Both the position numbers and the translations under genes were made by a program. From positions 1-64,000 of the forward strand of contig JAFVTU010000021.1 of the NCBI GenBank assembly GCA_017503075.1: 64,000 nucleotides of DNA, in the 5' to 3' direction. The first letter of the stretch is position 1, and each line of letters opens with the position of its first letter. Of the stretch, positions 34,957 to 43,012 are shown in pieces. The notes under the pieces are model-generated. The model was not told where the DNA came from, ran no database searches, and was given only the letters and a program-made list of their open reading frames with translations. The stretch is from Paludibacteraceae bacterium. GTDB taxonomy: Bacteria > Bacteroidota > Bacteroidia > Bacteroidales > Paludibacteraceae.

Positions 34957-36237
34957 CTAAAATAATCTACTCATCACTACGCTACCTATTGTCAGTATCA
35001 ATCCTACTATAGTCTCATAGGGGATTAATTTCAACCGCTCTTTGACAGTCATGCCCATTGATCCGCCCGTGGCATGGAAGAATGAGCCGTGAGGCAGGTG
35101 ATCCAAGACCGTAGCACCAGCATTCACCATTGCCGCGCCCCACACAGAAGCCACACCTGCGGCCATGATAGCATCAGCAAATGAGGCAGATGCGATGGTA
35201 GCTCCCGCAGTAGTGGAAGCACTAGCTGCTGACATCAGTGCGCCTGCTATAGGTGCCATCAGCGTGCCACCGTTGCTCCACCCATCCAGCAAACCAACCA
35301 ACACATCTTTGATTTCAGATGCTTGTATCACGCCTGCCAAAGCACCAGTACCGACCAATAAGATGGCGATACCCGACATTTTGTCAAGTCCGTAAGCAAG
35401 ACAAGTGCCCATATCACGCCAATGTCCTGTAGCTAATATTCCGACAAAACCTCCTACGGGTAGCGCAATCATGGGGTCAACTTCTATTGGATGCCCCCAT
35501 GCACCAGAAATGGGTCGTAGAGCAAGCAAGATAATAGTGACAATTGGGCCTAATAGGCTGCGCCACAAAGCGGGCAAATTCTCATCTTCTTTTATATTAT
35601 TAGTATCCTTTACAGTTTCTGTATCAGTTACTTTCTTACCTTTATTCCCAATCAATGGAATAATCACGAAGACAGTCACGACTAATCCCACCAAAGCTGG
35701 TGCTATACCCGCAGCCATAACAGAAGAGAGGGGGGCATCAAAATTTTCTGCTGCAACAATGGTGTTGGGATTGGGCGATAGAATATTTCCACATTTGCCA
35801 CCACCAATCATTGCCAATAACAGTTTGAATTGAGATAGCTGCAACTTAGTACCCATGATTATTGCGATAGGTGCTATAGTGATAACAGCAACATCAACAA
35901 ACACGCCCATGGCAGTCAGCAACATCGCAGATAGTGCTAAAGCTAGATAAATATACCTCTCTCCCAAAGCTCTGATGATACTCTGCGCAATGGTAGCAGC
36001 AGCGCCAGTTTTGACAAGCATCCCCGTTAAGACACCCGCAGCGATGATACGCACGATGGCCTTGGAAATATCTTGTACACCCGTTATCATATGCATGACA
36101 GTTGTTTGCATTCCCCAGCCAGCTAGCAAGCCACCTACTAAAGCACCTATAATTAAGCTATAAACGGGAGATAATTTCCGAAGAATTAAAATGATTGATA
36201 GCACAAGTCCTATCAATGCTGCAAGTGCACTATTCAT
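34957..36237 (-). CDS. GntP family permease, probable glycerate transporter
   Basis: 426 residues with about 12 membrane segments. It has GntP-family motifs: SLIIGALVGGLLAGWG, LTGMLVKTGAAATIAQ, FVDVAVITIAPIAIIMG, GGGKCGNILSPNPNT, and near the end DHLPHGSFFHATGGSMGM. GntP members import gluconate and similar sugar acids; the kinase directly downstream points to glycerate here (inference from context). It has its own promoter, divergent from that of bamD. Confidence 0.9.
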   Translation of the reverse strand: MNSALAALIGLVLSIILILRKLSPVYSLIIGALVGGLLAGWGMQTTVMHMITGVQDISKAIVRIIAAGVLTGMLVKTGAAATIAQSIIRALGERYIYLALALSAMLLTAMGVFVDVAVITIAPIAIIMGTKLQLSQFKLLLAMIGGGKCGNILSPNPNTIVAAENFDAPLSSVMAAGIAPALVGLVVTVFVIIPLIGNKGKKVTDTETVKDTNNIKEDENLPALWRSLLGPIVTIILLALRPISGAWGHPIEVDPMIALPVGGFVGILATGHWRDMGTCLAYGLDKMSGIAILLVGTGALAGVIQASEIKDVLVGLLDGWSNGGTLMAPIAGALMSAASASTTAGATIASASFADAIMAAGVASVWGAAMVNAGATVLDHLPHGSFFHATGGSMGMTVKERLKLIPYETIVGLILTIGSVVMSRLF

Positions 36238-36264
36238 ACTTTAGATATTCTAGATTAAACTTTG

Positions 36265-36295
36265 CAAAGGTACAAAAAAAAAAAGACACAGACAA
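36265..36295 (-). promoter_or_regulatory. Bacteroidota promoter for the glycerate operon
   Basis: On the minus strand TTG (36293-36295), 20 bp, TACCTTTG (36265-36272). The leader is about 20 nt. Confidence 0.75.
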
Positions 36296-36321
36296 ATTTT
36301 TGTTAAAATAAACAGATATTT

Positions 36322-36352
36322 TTGCGTATTTCAAAAAAAAGTTGTACCTTTG
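36322..36352 (+). promoter_or_regulatory. Bacteroidota promoter for bamD
   Basis: TTG (36322-36324, TTGCGTATTT), 20 bp, TACCTTTG (36345-36352). Confidence 0.8.
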
Positions 36353-36393
36353 TCGGCTAATTTGTACTTATGATTAGAAGTAGATAAAAGAAT

Positions 36394-37215
36394 ATGTGTA
36401 ATTTGCTATTGAAATTGGGTCGAATGATATGTATGCTAATGTGTACATTTTTTATTGTTTCCTGTGGCGAATATCAGCAGATTCTTAAGTCTAAAGCCCC
36501 CGATTTGAAGTATCAAAAAGCATTGATGTACTTTGAAGATGAGCAGTATGTGAAAGCACAAACATTGCTAGATGAGGTGACGAATTATTATCGCGGTACA
36601 GATCGTTCTCAAGATGTATTAGCTTATCTCTCCCGCAGTTATATGGGACAAAAAAACTACAACAGCGCAGCGGAATACTATCAAGCGTACATACGCAACT
36701 ACCCCAAAGGTCGGTACATTATAGAGGCACGCTTTCAAGTAGGTCACTGCTATTATTTAGATTCTCCTGATGCACGGTTGGATCAAGCAGAAACGAGAAA
36801 AGCAATAGATTTTTTTACACAGTTCGTAGAATTATACCCAGAGAGTCCTTATGCTGAGCAAGCATACAAAGAGATGGGGGAATTGTATGACAAACTAGCT
36901 GAGAAAGAGTATTTAAGTGCAAAAATGTACTACAATTTAGGCACCTATCTTGGCAATAATTATTTAAGCGCAGAGATTGTTGCAAAGAATGCATTGAAAG
37001 ATTATCCAACCAATAAGTATCAAGAAGAGTTGAATTGGTTGATCTTGCAAGCGAAGTACCAACAAGTAGTAAACTCTTTGACAGACAAAAAAGAAGAACG
37101 TGCCCGCGAAACTGAGGATGAGTACTACAATTTTGTAACCGAATATCCAAACTCTAAGCATATTGATGCCGCTAAGCGGATACATAAAGAGGTACAAAAA
37201 ATACTGAACAAATAA
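36394..37215 (+). CDS. bamD: Outer membrane protein assembly factor BamD
   Basis: 273 residues. A lipoprotein signal with IVSC (Cys24), then TPR helices: DLKYQKALMYFEDEQYVKAQTLLDEV, AAEYYQAYIRNYPKGRYIIEARFQVGHCYY and EEYYNFVTEYPNSKHIDAAKRI-like DEYYNFVTEYPNSK. It is a lipoprotein of the BAM complex that inserts beta-barrels. The operon bamD-rpoZ-coaBC is the usual Bacteroidales order. A second Met at 36424 is possible as start and leaves the lipobox intact. Confidence 0.93.
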   Translation: MCNLLLKLGRMICMLMCTFFIVSCGEYQQILKSKAPDLKYQKALMYFEDEQYVKAQTLLDEVTNYYRGTDRSQDVLAYLSRSYMGQKNYNSAAEYYQAYIRNYPKGRYIIEARFQVGHCYYLDSPDARLDQAETRKAIDFFTQFVELYPESPYAEQAYKEMGELYDKLAEKEYLSAKMYYNLGTYLGNNYLSAEIVAKNALKDYPTNKYQEELNWLILQAKYQQVVNSLTDKKEERARETEDEYYNFVTEYPNSKHIDAAKRIHKEVQKILNK

Positions 37216-37227
37216 ACGACAAAAAAT

Positions 37228-37563
37228 ATGACTGATTTCAAACAAACAACCGCTCCCAAAACAACTATCACAAGGGACATGAATGAACTTACCGAGAAAG
37301 TAGGTAATGTGTATGAAACTGTAGCCATTTTGGGCAAACGCAGCAATCAGATTAGCACAGCAATGAAGAAGGAATTAGATGCCAAATTGCAAGATTTCTC
37401 TATCCCTCAAGACTCCGCAGATGATACCTTCGAGAATCAAGAGCAAATTGAGATTTCAAAGAGTTATGAGCAACTGCCTAAAGCCACATTGATTGCTACC
37501 CAAGAATTTATTGACAATCAGTTGATTTATCGTGGTAGTAACCGCGATGAAGTGCTGAAATAA
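37228..37563 (+). CDS. rpoZ: DNA-directed RNA polymerase omega subunit (Rpb6-like)
   Basis: 111 residues. NVYETVAILGKRSNQIS is the omega/Rpb6 signature, and EQIEISKSYEQLPKATLIATQEFIDNQL is typical of the Bacteroidota form. It helps assembly of RNA polymerase by binding beta-prime. It lies 12 bp after bamD. Confidence 0.88.
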   Translation: MTDFKQTTAPKTTITRDMNELTEKVGNVYETVAILGKRSNQISTAMKKELDAKLQDFSIPQDSADDTFENQEQIEISKSYEQLPKATLIATQEFIDNQLIYRGSNRDEVLK

Positions 37564-37682
37564 GACCGCCACTCTGTGGCTGTTGGAAGTTAGACCGTTA
37601 CATTGTTAGATTGCGCTATGCGCTGAGAGAATATCTGATAATAACCCTAACAACGCAGTGGTCTAACGGCAAAGCAATCTGA
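37564..37682 (+). repeat. Mini-hairpin/heptad-linker element before coaBC
   Basis: CGCCACTCTGTGGCT hairpin, linker GTTGGAAGTTAGAC (37582-37595; compare 26876), GCGCTATGCGC hairpin (37613-37623). GTTAGACCGTTACATTGTT (37588-37606) also pairs imperfectly with AACAACGCAGTGGTCTAAC about 40 bp on, so the whole leader of coaBC could fold. No gene is seen here. Confidence 0.65.
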
Positions 37683-38900
37683 ATGAATTTAGCGGGTAAA
37701 CATATCTTAGTCGGGATTAGCGGTGGCATTGCAGCCTACAAGATTCCCGAACTGATCCGCCTACTGAAGAAAGCAGGTGCCGATGTGCAGGTGACAACTA
37801 CCAAGAACGCCTTGGAGTTTGTCACCTCTCTTACACTACAAACGGTCAGTGGGCACAAGGTGTATTCGGATGTGTTTGCCGCTATCAATGAGCATAGTAC
37901 AGAGCATATCTCCCTACCCGATTGGGCGGACATGATGCTGATTGCTCCCGCTACGGCTAATGTGCTATGCAAGATGGCTCATGGCATTGCCGATGATGCC
38001 CTGACCACCACATTTGCAGCAATGCGCAAGCCAGTGGTGATTGCGCCAGCAATGAATACGAACATGTACGAATCGCCTGCTACGCAAGAGGCAATCCGCA
38101 CGCTTTCGCAATGGGACAATATCACCATGCTGGATGCGGCAAGTGGTGAACTGGCTTGTGGAACAACAGGCAAGGGGCGCATGCAAGAAGTAGATGTGCT
38201 GGTGGCTGCTGCTGAATATGCCCTCACTCCTAAAACGATGACTGGCAAGCAGGTGGTTATCACAGCAGGTCCCACTCAAGAGGCCATTGACCCTGTGCGC
38301 TATATCAGCAATGCCTCGACTGGTAAGATGGGCTACTCGCTCGTGCGCGCGTGTCTTAATAGAGGTGCAAAAGTGACATTGGTCAGCGGTCCAACCCATC
38401 TGTCGCTCAAAGCATGGCAGCAGTTCTGTCCGCTGAGAGTGGAGAATGTGGTGTCAAGTGCAGCGATGTGCGAAGCCACAGTAACCGCTTTTGAGCAAGC
38501 CGACATAGCTATTCTGTGCGCTGCTGTAGCCGACTTCACACCCTGCACCACAGCAGACAAGAAAATCAAGAAGCAACCTGGGCAAGATAGTATGGTTGTC
38601 GAACTAAAAACCACCACCGACATTGCAGCCACATTAGGAGCATCTAAACAAGCGCACCAACGTCTGGTTGGTTTTGCATTGGAGACACACGATGAGCAAG
38701 CCAATGCGCTGCGTAAGTTGCAGAGCAAGAATCTGGATATGATTGTGCTCAACTCATTGCAAGACCAAGGTGCTGGGTTTGGCACAGATACCAACAAAGT
38801 GACCCTACTCTTTGCTGATGGTACCAAAAAAGACCTCCCACTTCTTCTGAAGCAGGAGGTTGCAGATGTTATTGTAGAATCAATTCTTCAACTTATCTAA
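37683..38900 (+). CDS. coaBC: Bifunctional phosphopantothenoylcysteine decarboxylase / phosphopantothenate--cysteine ligase
   Basis: 405 residues. The flavoprotein half has LVGISGGIAAYKIPELIRLLKKAG, HISLPDWADMMLIAPATANV and the PAMNTNMY clamp. The ligase half starts near ITAGPTQEAIDPVRYISNASTGKMG. It catalyses two steps of coenzyme A synthesis. Its last 21 bp overlap the end of the DUF3276 gene on the other strand. Confidence 0.96.
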   Translation: MNLAGKHILVGISGGIAAYKIPELIRLLKKAGADVQVTTTKNALEFVTSLTLQTVSGHKVYSDVFAAINEHSTEHISLPDWADMMLIAPATANVLCKMAHGIADDALTTTFAAMRKPVVIAPAMNTNMYESPATQEAIRTLSQWDNITMLDAASGELACGTTGKGRMQEVDVLVAAAEYALTPKTMTGKQVVITAGPTQEAIDPVRYISNASTGKMGYSLVRACLNRGAKVTLVSGPTHLSLKAWQQFCPLRVENVVSSAAMCEATVTAFEQADIAILCAAVADFTPCTTADKKIKKQPGQDSMVVELKTTTDIAATLGASKQAHQRLVGFALETHDEQANALRKLQSKNLDMIVLNSLQDQGAGFGTDTNKVTLLFADGTKKDLPLLLKQEVADVIVESILQLI

Positions 38901-39254
38901 GATACTTCCGAGAAGTCCTTTCTCTTCGGTTTTCTCTTGTTCGTTTTCGGTTTCAGGAGTCCATTCTTTGCGCTCCTCGATTTCGCCTAATTGACTTTGT
39001 ACAAAGGCAATTACATCATTGAGTCCTTCTGTGAAGTGTGCAAAATCTTCTTTGTAGAGGAACACTTTGTGTTTTTCAAATTGTGGAGGCTCTGCCTCTC
39101 CTGTTTGTTTGCGTTTGCTCTCTGTGATGCAGAGGTACAAATCCTCATTGCGAGCCTTTTTCACATCCAGATAATAGATACGTTTTCCTGCTTTCACACT
39201 ACGTGAATACACGATTTCTGGCTCATTTTTTCCTTCAAATCTACGATTTTCCAT
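38880..39254 (-). CDS. PUR-alpha-like protein (DUF3276)
   Basis: 124 residues from the ATG at 39254. A longer frame reaches 39311, but its first codons lie within the promoter, so it cannot be the start. VYSRSVKAGKRIYYLDVKKARNEDLYLCITESKRK and FEKHKVFLYKEDFAHFTEGLNDVI form the PUR domain, found in Bacteroidota and related to eukaryotic Pur-alpha; these bind single-stranded nucleic acid. An acidic/Glu-rich linker follows. The cellular role is not established. Confidence 0.88.
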   Translation of the reverse strand: MENRRFEGKNEPEIVYSRSVKAGKRIYYLDVKKARNEDLYLCITESKRKQTGEAEPPQFEKHKVFLYKEDFAHFTEGLNDVIAFVQSQLGEIEERKEWTPETENEQEKTEEKGLLGSILDKLKN

Positions 39255-39288
39255 CTCTATATTTTCACTAGAATTTGTTAATTTTCTG

Positions 39289-39319
39289 CAAAAGTAATAT
39301 TTTTTTTTCAATTAGACAA
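39289..39319 (-). promoter_or_regulatory. Bacteroidota promoter for the DUF3276 gene
   Basis: On the minus strand TTG (39317-39319), 20 bp, TACTTTTG (39289-39296) then CAG. It places the transcript start near 39282 and fixes the ATG at 39254. Confidence 0.75.
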
Positions 39320-39356
39320 ATAAAATTGTAAAAATGGTAAAAAAAAGTCAGTATAT

Positions 39357-39387
39357 TTGCGTATGTTAAAAAAAAAGTGTAATTTTG
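39357..39387 (+). promoter_or_regulatory. Bacteroidota promoter for nusB
   Basis: TTG (39357-39359, TTGCGTATGT), 20 bp, TAATTTTG (39380-39387) then CAG. Confidence 0.8.
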
Positions 39388-39411
39388 CAGTCTGTAAAGT
39401 GAACATTGTAT

Positions 39412-40359
39412 ATGATTAATCGAACATTAGTTAGAACGAAAGTCGTTCAGACTCTTTTTGCAAGTTTTGGCGGTAGTGATCACACTACTTTATCTGCACG
39501 CAAGACTTTGTTAAATAAATTTTCCAGTACTTACAATTTGTATATTATGCTACTTCGTTTTGCTGACGAGCTGACGACTTTTGCGGAGGCGCAAATCAGC
39601 GAGAACAAGAAGCGTGCTCAAGTATTGCACCAGCCATACACTGCCAATCGTAATTTTGTGAATAACCGCATAGCCCAACAAGTATTTAATCATCGTCGTG
39701 TGCGTAATCACATGGACGATGCTCATTTGAGTTGGGACACGGGTATGTTGGCCGTTGAGAGCGCCTACAAACAGTTGCAAGAGATGGGTTTCTACAAGGA
39801 GTTCATGATTTTGGAGGTACCTAGTTACGAAGATGAAAAAGCATTGTGGCGAAAGATTTACGGTATGTTGTTAGATAGCGATTACCTGTCGTCTGCTTTG
39901 GACGAGATGGAAGTGGCATTGGATCAAGAGGGCTGGACAACAGATATCGACATGGTGTTGACCTATGTAGTAAAGACAATTAGACACATGCGTGAGGAGG
40001 ATGGTGATGAGTGGGAGTTGCTGGACATGTTTGCTAGCGAGAAGGAGTTGGAGTTTGCAAAGAACCTGCTTCAATGGAGTATTGAACAAGCGGATGAGAA
40101 CAAGGAGTTGATAGCAAGTGCGTTAGAGAATTGGGAAGCGGATCGTGTAGCGTATATGGATCAGATAATCTTGTTGGTAGCATTGGCAGAGATACGCAAC
40201 TGCAACGAGATTGCGTTGGAGATATCTATGAACGAGTATATAGAGATAGCGAAAGAGTATTCGAGCGACAAGAGTTATGTGTTTATCAATGGTGTGCTGA
40301 ACCGCATTGTAAAGGATTTGAAAGCAGCCAATAAGTTGTTTAAGTTCGCTTCGCGATAG
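39412..40359 (+). CDS. nusB: Transcription antitermination protein NusB family (long Bacteroidota form)
   Basis: 315 residues, about twice the length of E. coli NusB. The N-terminal half (MINRTLVRTKVVQTLFASF...) and the C-terminal NusB fold (VALAEIRNCNEIALEISMNEYIEIAKEYSSDKSYVFINGVL) match the Bacteroidota form. It acts with NusE in rRNA antitermination. The last codons and spacer hold a TCGC-TTC-GCGA mini-hairpin (40348-40358). It is followed by yajC and a YbbR-like gene, the usual order. Confidence 0.92.
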   Translation: MINRTLVRTKVVQTLFASFGGSDHTTLSARKTLLNKFSSTYNLYIMLLRFADELTTFAEAQISENKKRAQVLHQPYTANRNFVNNRIAQQVFNHRRVRNHMDDAHLSWDTGMLAVESAYKQLQEMGFYKEFMILEVPSYEDEKALWRKIYGMLLDSDYLSSALDEMEVALDQEGWTTDIDMVLTYVVKTIRHMREEDGDEWELLDMFASEKELEFAKNLLQWSIEQADENKELIASALENWEADRVAYMDQIILLVALAEIRNCNEIALEISMNEYIEIAKEYSSDKSYVFINGVLNRIVKDLKAANKLFKFASR

Positions 40360-40420
40360 GTTCAGGGTATAAGGTGTAAAGGCAAGATATTTTAAAAAAA
40401 AATAATAGTTAATTACAATT

Positions 40421-40768
40421 ATGTTAGATTACATTATGTTATTAGCTCCTGCGGCGACAGAAGGAGCTGCAGGAGGTGCCGCTCAACAAAGTAGCGGTTG
40501 GTCATTCTGGGTAATGATGATTTTGATTTTTGTTGTGATGTATTTCTTTATGATTCGTCCACAACAAAAAAGGCAAAAAGAGTTGCAGAAGCAACGTGAC
40601 GCATTGACTAAAGGTAGCAAAGTTGTTACTGCAGGTGGTATCTACGGCAATGTAAAAGAAGTACAAGAAACGACATTCTTGATTGAGATTGCGAAGGATG
40701 TAGTAATCAAAGTGGACAAAGGCAGCGTATATGTGGCTGCAGAAGATGCGCAGCAGGCACCTAAGTAA
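40421..40768 (+). CDS. yajC: Preprotein translocase subunit YajC
   Basis: 115 residues. One membrane helix (about 25-45; WVMMILIFVVMYFFMIRPQQKRQKE) with the family motif MIRPQQKRQKE, then a soluble domain KGSKVVTAGGIYGNVKEV. It is an accessory of the SecDF-YajC translocase. The stop codon overlaps the first base of the heptad array in front of the next gene. Confidence 0.95.
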   Translation: MLDYIMLLAPAATEGAAGGAAQQSSGWSFWVMMILIFVVMYFFMIRPQQKRQKELQKQRDALTKGSKVVTAGGIYGNVKEVQETTFLIEIAKDVVIKVDKGSVYVAAEDAQQAPK

Positions 40769-40809
40769 GTGATGAGAGATGAGGGATAAGTGATGAGGGA
40801 GGAGCGATG
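40768..40809 (+). repeat. Heptad array joining yajC stop and ybbR-like start
   Basis: Six exact 7-bp units (AGTGATG, AGAGATG, AGGGATA, AGTGATG, AGGGAGG, AGCGATG). The first base is the last of the yajC stop codon, and the last three bases are the ATG of the following gene. Confidence 0.9.
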
Positions 40810-41766
40810 AATTGGCAAAAAATACATAAACAAGTCAAATGGTTTTGGTTTTGGCTTTGGCGGAAGGATGCCTTTATTTTTCTGCTATTTGTAGGATTGG
40901 CCTTTATCTTTTGGTGGGGACAAGCGATGTCTTCACCAAGGGATATGCGCATGCGCGTTTCTGTTTCATACACGGATATCCCTAGCTCCATTGCATTAGA
41001 CGGAGAATTACCCAAAACGATAGAGGTCACGCTACGTGACGAAGGTAAGCAATTGCGTCAAGTTCGTCGTCAGGGATTACAGTTGCACATCAACATGCAG
41101 CCATATTTACAAGGAGAAAAAGGTCAACTAGACATTACCTCAGAGGTCCTGCGTCCTCGTTTAATGGACGCTTTGCCTGGTTCGACGCGTCTTCAGCACA
41201 TAGATCCAGAGGGTATGATAGTGGGTTATACACGGCAATCGAGTAAGCGTGTAGCAGTAAGGTTGCAATCTCATGTAAGATTGGCAGAGCAATACCAGTT
41301 AGTAGGTGCAGTAACGATACGCCCCGACTCTGTGGAAGTGTATGGTAATCATCTAGACAACATCGAATATGTATTGAGTGACAGCATATGTATAGATGCG
41401 CTGCGCGATACTGTACGCAAAGAAGTGCCGCTAATCCCCCCCATTGGTGTTCGGTTGTCTGCCACTAGTATAACTGCAGAATGGGTGGCGGAGCAGTTTA
41501 CTGAAAAAGGGTTTACGTTGCCAATATTGGTTAGAGGTTTGCCTCGTGGCGTAAAGATGCGTTTGTTTCCTCAGGTGGCCGATGTAACTATTCGTGTGGG
41601 GGTAAAGCATTTTGCTAATGTTGACGACGACGATTTACAGTTGTATTGTGATTATCCTGACGGAGAGGAGACGGATTGGTTACAATTACAGGTAGCGAGT
41701 AGTAATCCGCATGTGCGTAACATTCGTATCAAACCGCATTCTGTGGAATATATAATAGAGAGGTGA
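40807..41766 (+). CDS. YbbR-like domain membrane protein
   Basis: 319 residues. An N-terminal membrane helix (about 23-42; FIFLLFVGLAFIFWWG) precedes periplasmic YbbR-like beta domains (YTDIPSSIALDGELPKTIEVTLRDEG; VRPDSVEVYG-like TIRPDSVEVYGNHLDNI). In Gram-positives YbbR (CdaR) regulates a diadenylate cyclase; the role in Bacteroidota is unclear. The gene is usually found between yajC and coaE, but here a DegT aminotransferase gene follows and coaE is absent. Confidence 0.85.
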   Translation: MNWQKIHKQVKWFWFWLWRKDAFIFLLFVGLAFIFWWGQAMSSPRDMRMRVSVSYTDIPSSIALDGELPKTIEVTLRDEGKQLRQVRRQGLQLHINMQPYLQGEKGQLDITSEVLRPRLMDALPGSTRLQHIDPEGMIVGYTRQSSKRVAVRLQSHVRLAEQYQLVGAVTIRPDSVEVYGNHLDNIEYVLSDSICIDALRDTVRKEVPLIPPIGVRLSATSITAEWVAEQFTEKGFTLPILVRGLPRGVKMRLFPQVADVTIRVGVKHFANVDDDDLQLYCDYPDGEETDWLQLQVASSNPHVRNIRIKPHSVEYIIER

Positions 41767-41788
41767 ATGTGTAAAGCGCACAATTTAG

Positions 41789-41816
41789 AGTAGAAGGTTT
41801 AAAGGCGAGATATATG
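41789..41816 (+). repeat. Heptad repeat before the DegT gene
   Basis: AGTAGAA, GGTTTAA, AGGCGAG and ATATATG, four 7-bp units; the last contains the ATG at 41814. Confidence 0.7.
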
Positions 41817-42938
41817 AAAAGGATTCAGATGGTTGATCTACAAAGTCAGTATCAGAAGATTAAAGATGAGGTAGATCGTGGGATACAAGAAGTGATTGAT
41901 TCAGCAGCATTTATCAAGGGTGCGTCTGTGAGTCGATTTGAGCAGCATCTAGCAACTTATACAGGCGCAAAGCATGTGATACCCGTGGGCAATGGTACAG
42001 ATGCGTTGCAAATCGCATTGATGGCATTGGGCTTGCAACTTGGTGATGAAGTAATTACTCCGACTTTTACTTTTATCGCGACAGCCGAAGTTGTGGCGTT
42101 GTTGGGTTTGAAGCCCGTGGTAGTGGATGTAGATTGGGATACGATGAACATATCTCTGGACGCAGTAAGGAGGGCTATTACCGATAAGACTAAGGCGATA
42201 GTGCCAGTGCACTTATTTGGTCAATGTGCAGAAATGGAGGGTTTATTGGCATTAGCCAAAGAGAAGGGGTTATATGTAGTGGAAGATGCATGTCAAGCTA
42301 TAGGTTCGGAATATAGATTTTCGGATGGTACTATTAATCAAGCTGGTACGATGGGCGATATAGGTTGTACGAGTTTCTTTCCGTCAAAGAACTTGGGTTG
42401 TTATGGTGATGGTGGTGCAATCTTCACGAATGATGATACATTAGCAGCAAAGATGCGTGCGATAGCCAATCATGGCATGGTGGTGAGATATTACCATGAA
42501 ATGGTGGGTGTAAATAGTCGTTTGGATAGTATTCAGGCGGCAGTATTGGATGTGAAATTACAGTATTTAGATGAATATATAGCATCTCGTCAAAAGGCAG
42601 CCGCATATTATGACAAGGCGTTTGCAGGTAATGAAAAGATTTTGATTCCTGCTCGGAATGCTCAATCCACGCATGTATATCATCAGTACACTTTGCGTTT
42701 GCAGGGTGTGGATAGAGATGCATTGCGTGCAGAGTTGGGTGATAAGGGCATTCCTGCGATGGTGTATTATCCTGTGCCATTGCATCTGCAGAAGGCATAT
42801 AGAGATGACCGTTATGCAGAAGGAGATTTTCCTGTGGCAGAGCGTTTGTCTGGGTGCGTCTTATCGCTGCCTATGCACACGGAGTTGGATGAGGAGCAGT
42901 TGGAGTATATCACACGTAGTGTGTTGGATGGAGTGTAA
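41814..42938 (+). CDS. DegT/DnrJ/EryC1/StrS family PLP-dependent aminotransferase
   Basis: 374 residues, full length. VPVGNGTDALQIALMALG, PTFTFIATAEVVALLG, VEDACQAIGSEY and FFPSKNLGCYGDGGA (PLP-binding Lys) are the family motifs; the C-terminal VYYPVPLHLQKAY is also typical. It likely aminates a nucleotide-linked keto-sugar (WbpE/WlbC-like) for surface polysaccharide. No other sugar gene is next to it. Confidence 0.9.
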   Translation: MKRIQMVDLQSQYQKIKDEVDRGIQEVIDSAAFIKGASVSRFEQHLATYTGAKHVIPVGNGTDALQIALMALGLQLGDEVITPTFTFIATAEVVALLGLKPVVVDVDWDTMNISLDAVRRAITDKTKAIVPVHLFGQCAEMEGLLALAKEKGLYVVEDACQAIGSEYRFSDGTINQAGTMGDIGCTSFFPSKNLGCYGDGGAIFTNDDTLAAKMRAIANHGMVVRYYHEMVGVNSRLDSIQAAVLDVKLQYLDEYIASRQKAAAYYDKAFAGNEKILIPARNAQSTHVYHQYTLRLQGVDRDALRAELGDKGIPAMVYYPVPLHLQKAYRDDRYAEGDFPVAERLSGCVLSLPMHTELDEEQLEYITRSVLDGV

Positions 42939-42944
42939 GATGAT

Positions 42945-43012
42945 TGGACGCCGCAAGCGGTTATGGAGGGACGCGTTTAAGGTTTAGGGTTGAAGTGTAA
43001 AAGGTGAGAAAT
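42945..43012 (+). repeat. Mini-hairpins plus heptad array before rpoN
   Basis: GGACGCCGCAAGCGGTTATGG (hairpin CCGC-AA-GCGG) and GGGACGCGTTTAAGG, then 7-bp units from 42979 (AAGGTTT, AGGGTTG, AAGTGTA, AAAGGTG), ending next to the ATG at 43013. Confidence 0.75.

Noticed and set aside
37564-37682. tRNA or attachment site in the coaBC leader
   Set aside because: Inverted repeats are present, but there is no acceptor stem/T-loop pattern (no GGTTCRAATCC-like block); it fits the spacer-repeat family.
39255-39311. Longer DUF3276 protein starting MKKKYYF
   Set aside because: The start would overlap the promoter's -7 box; the ATG at 39254 matches the family.
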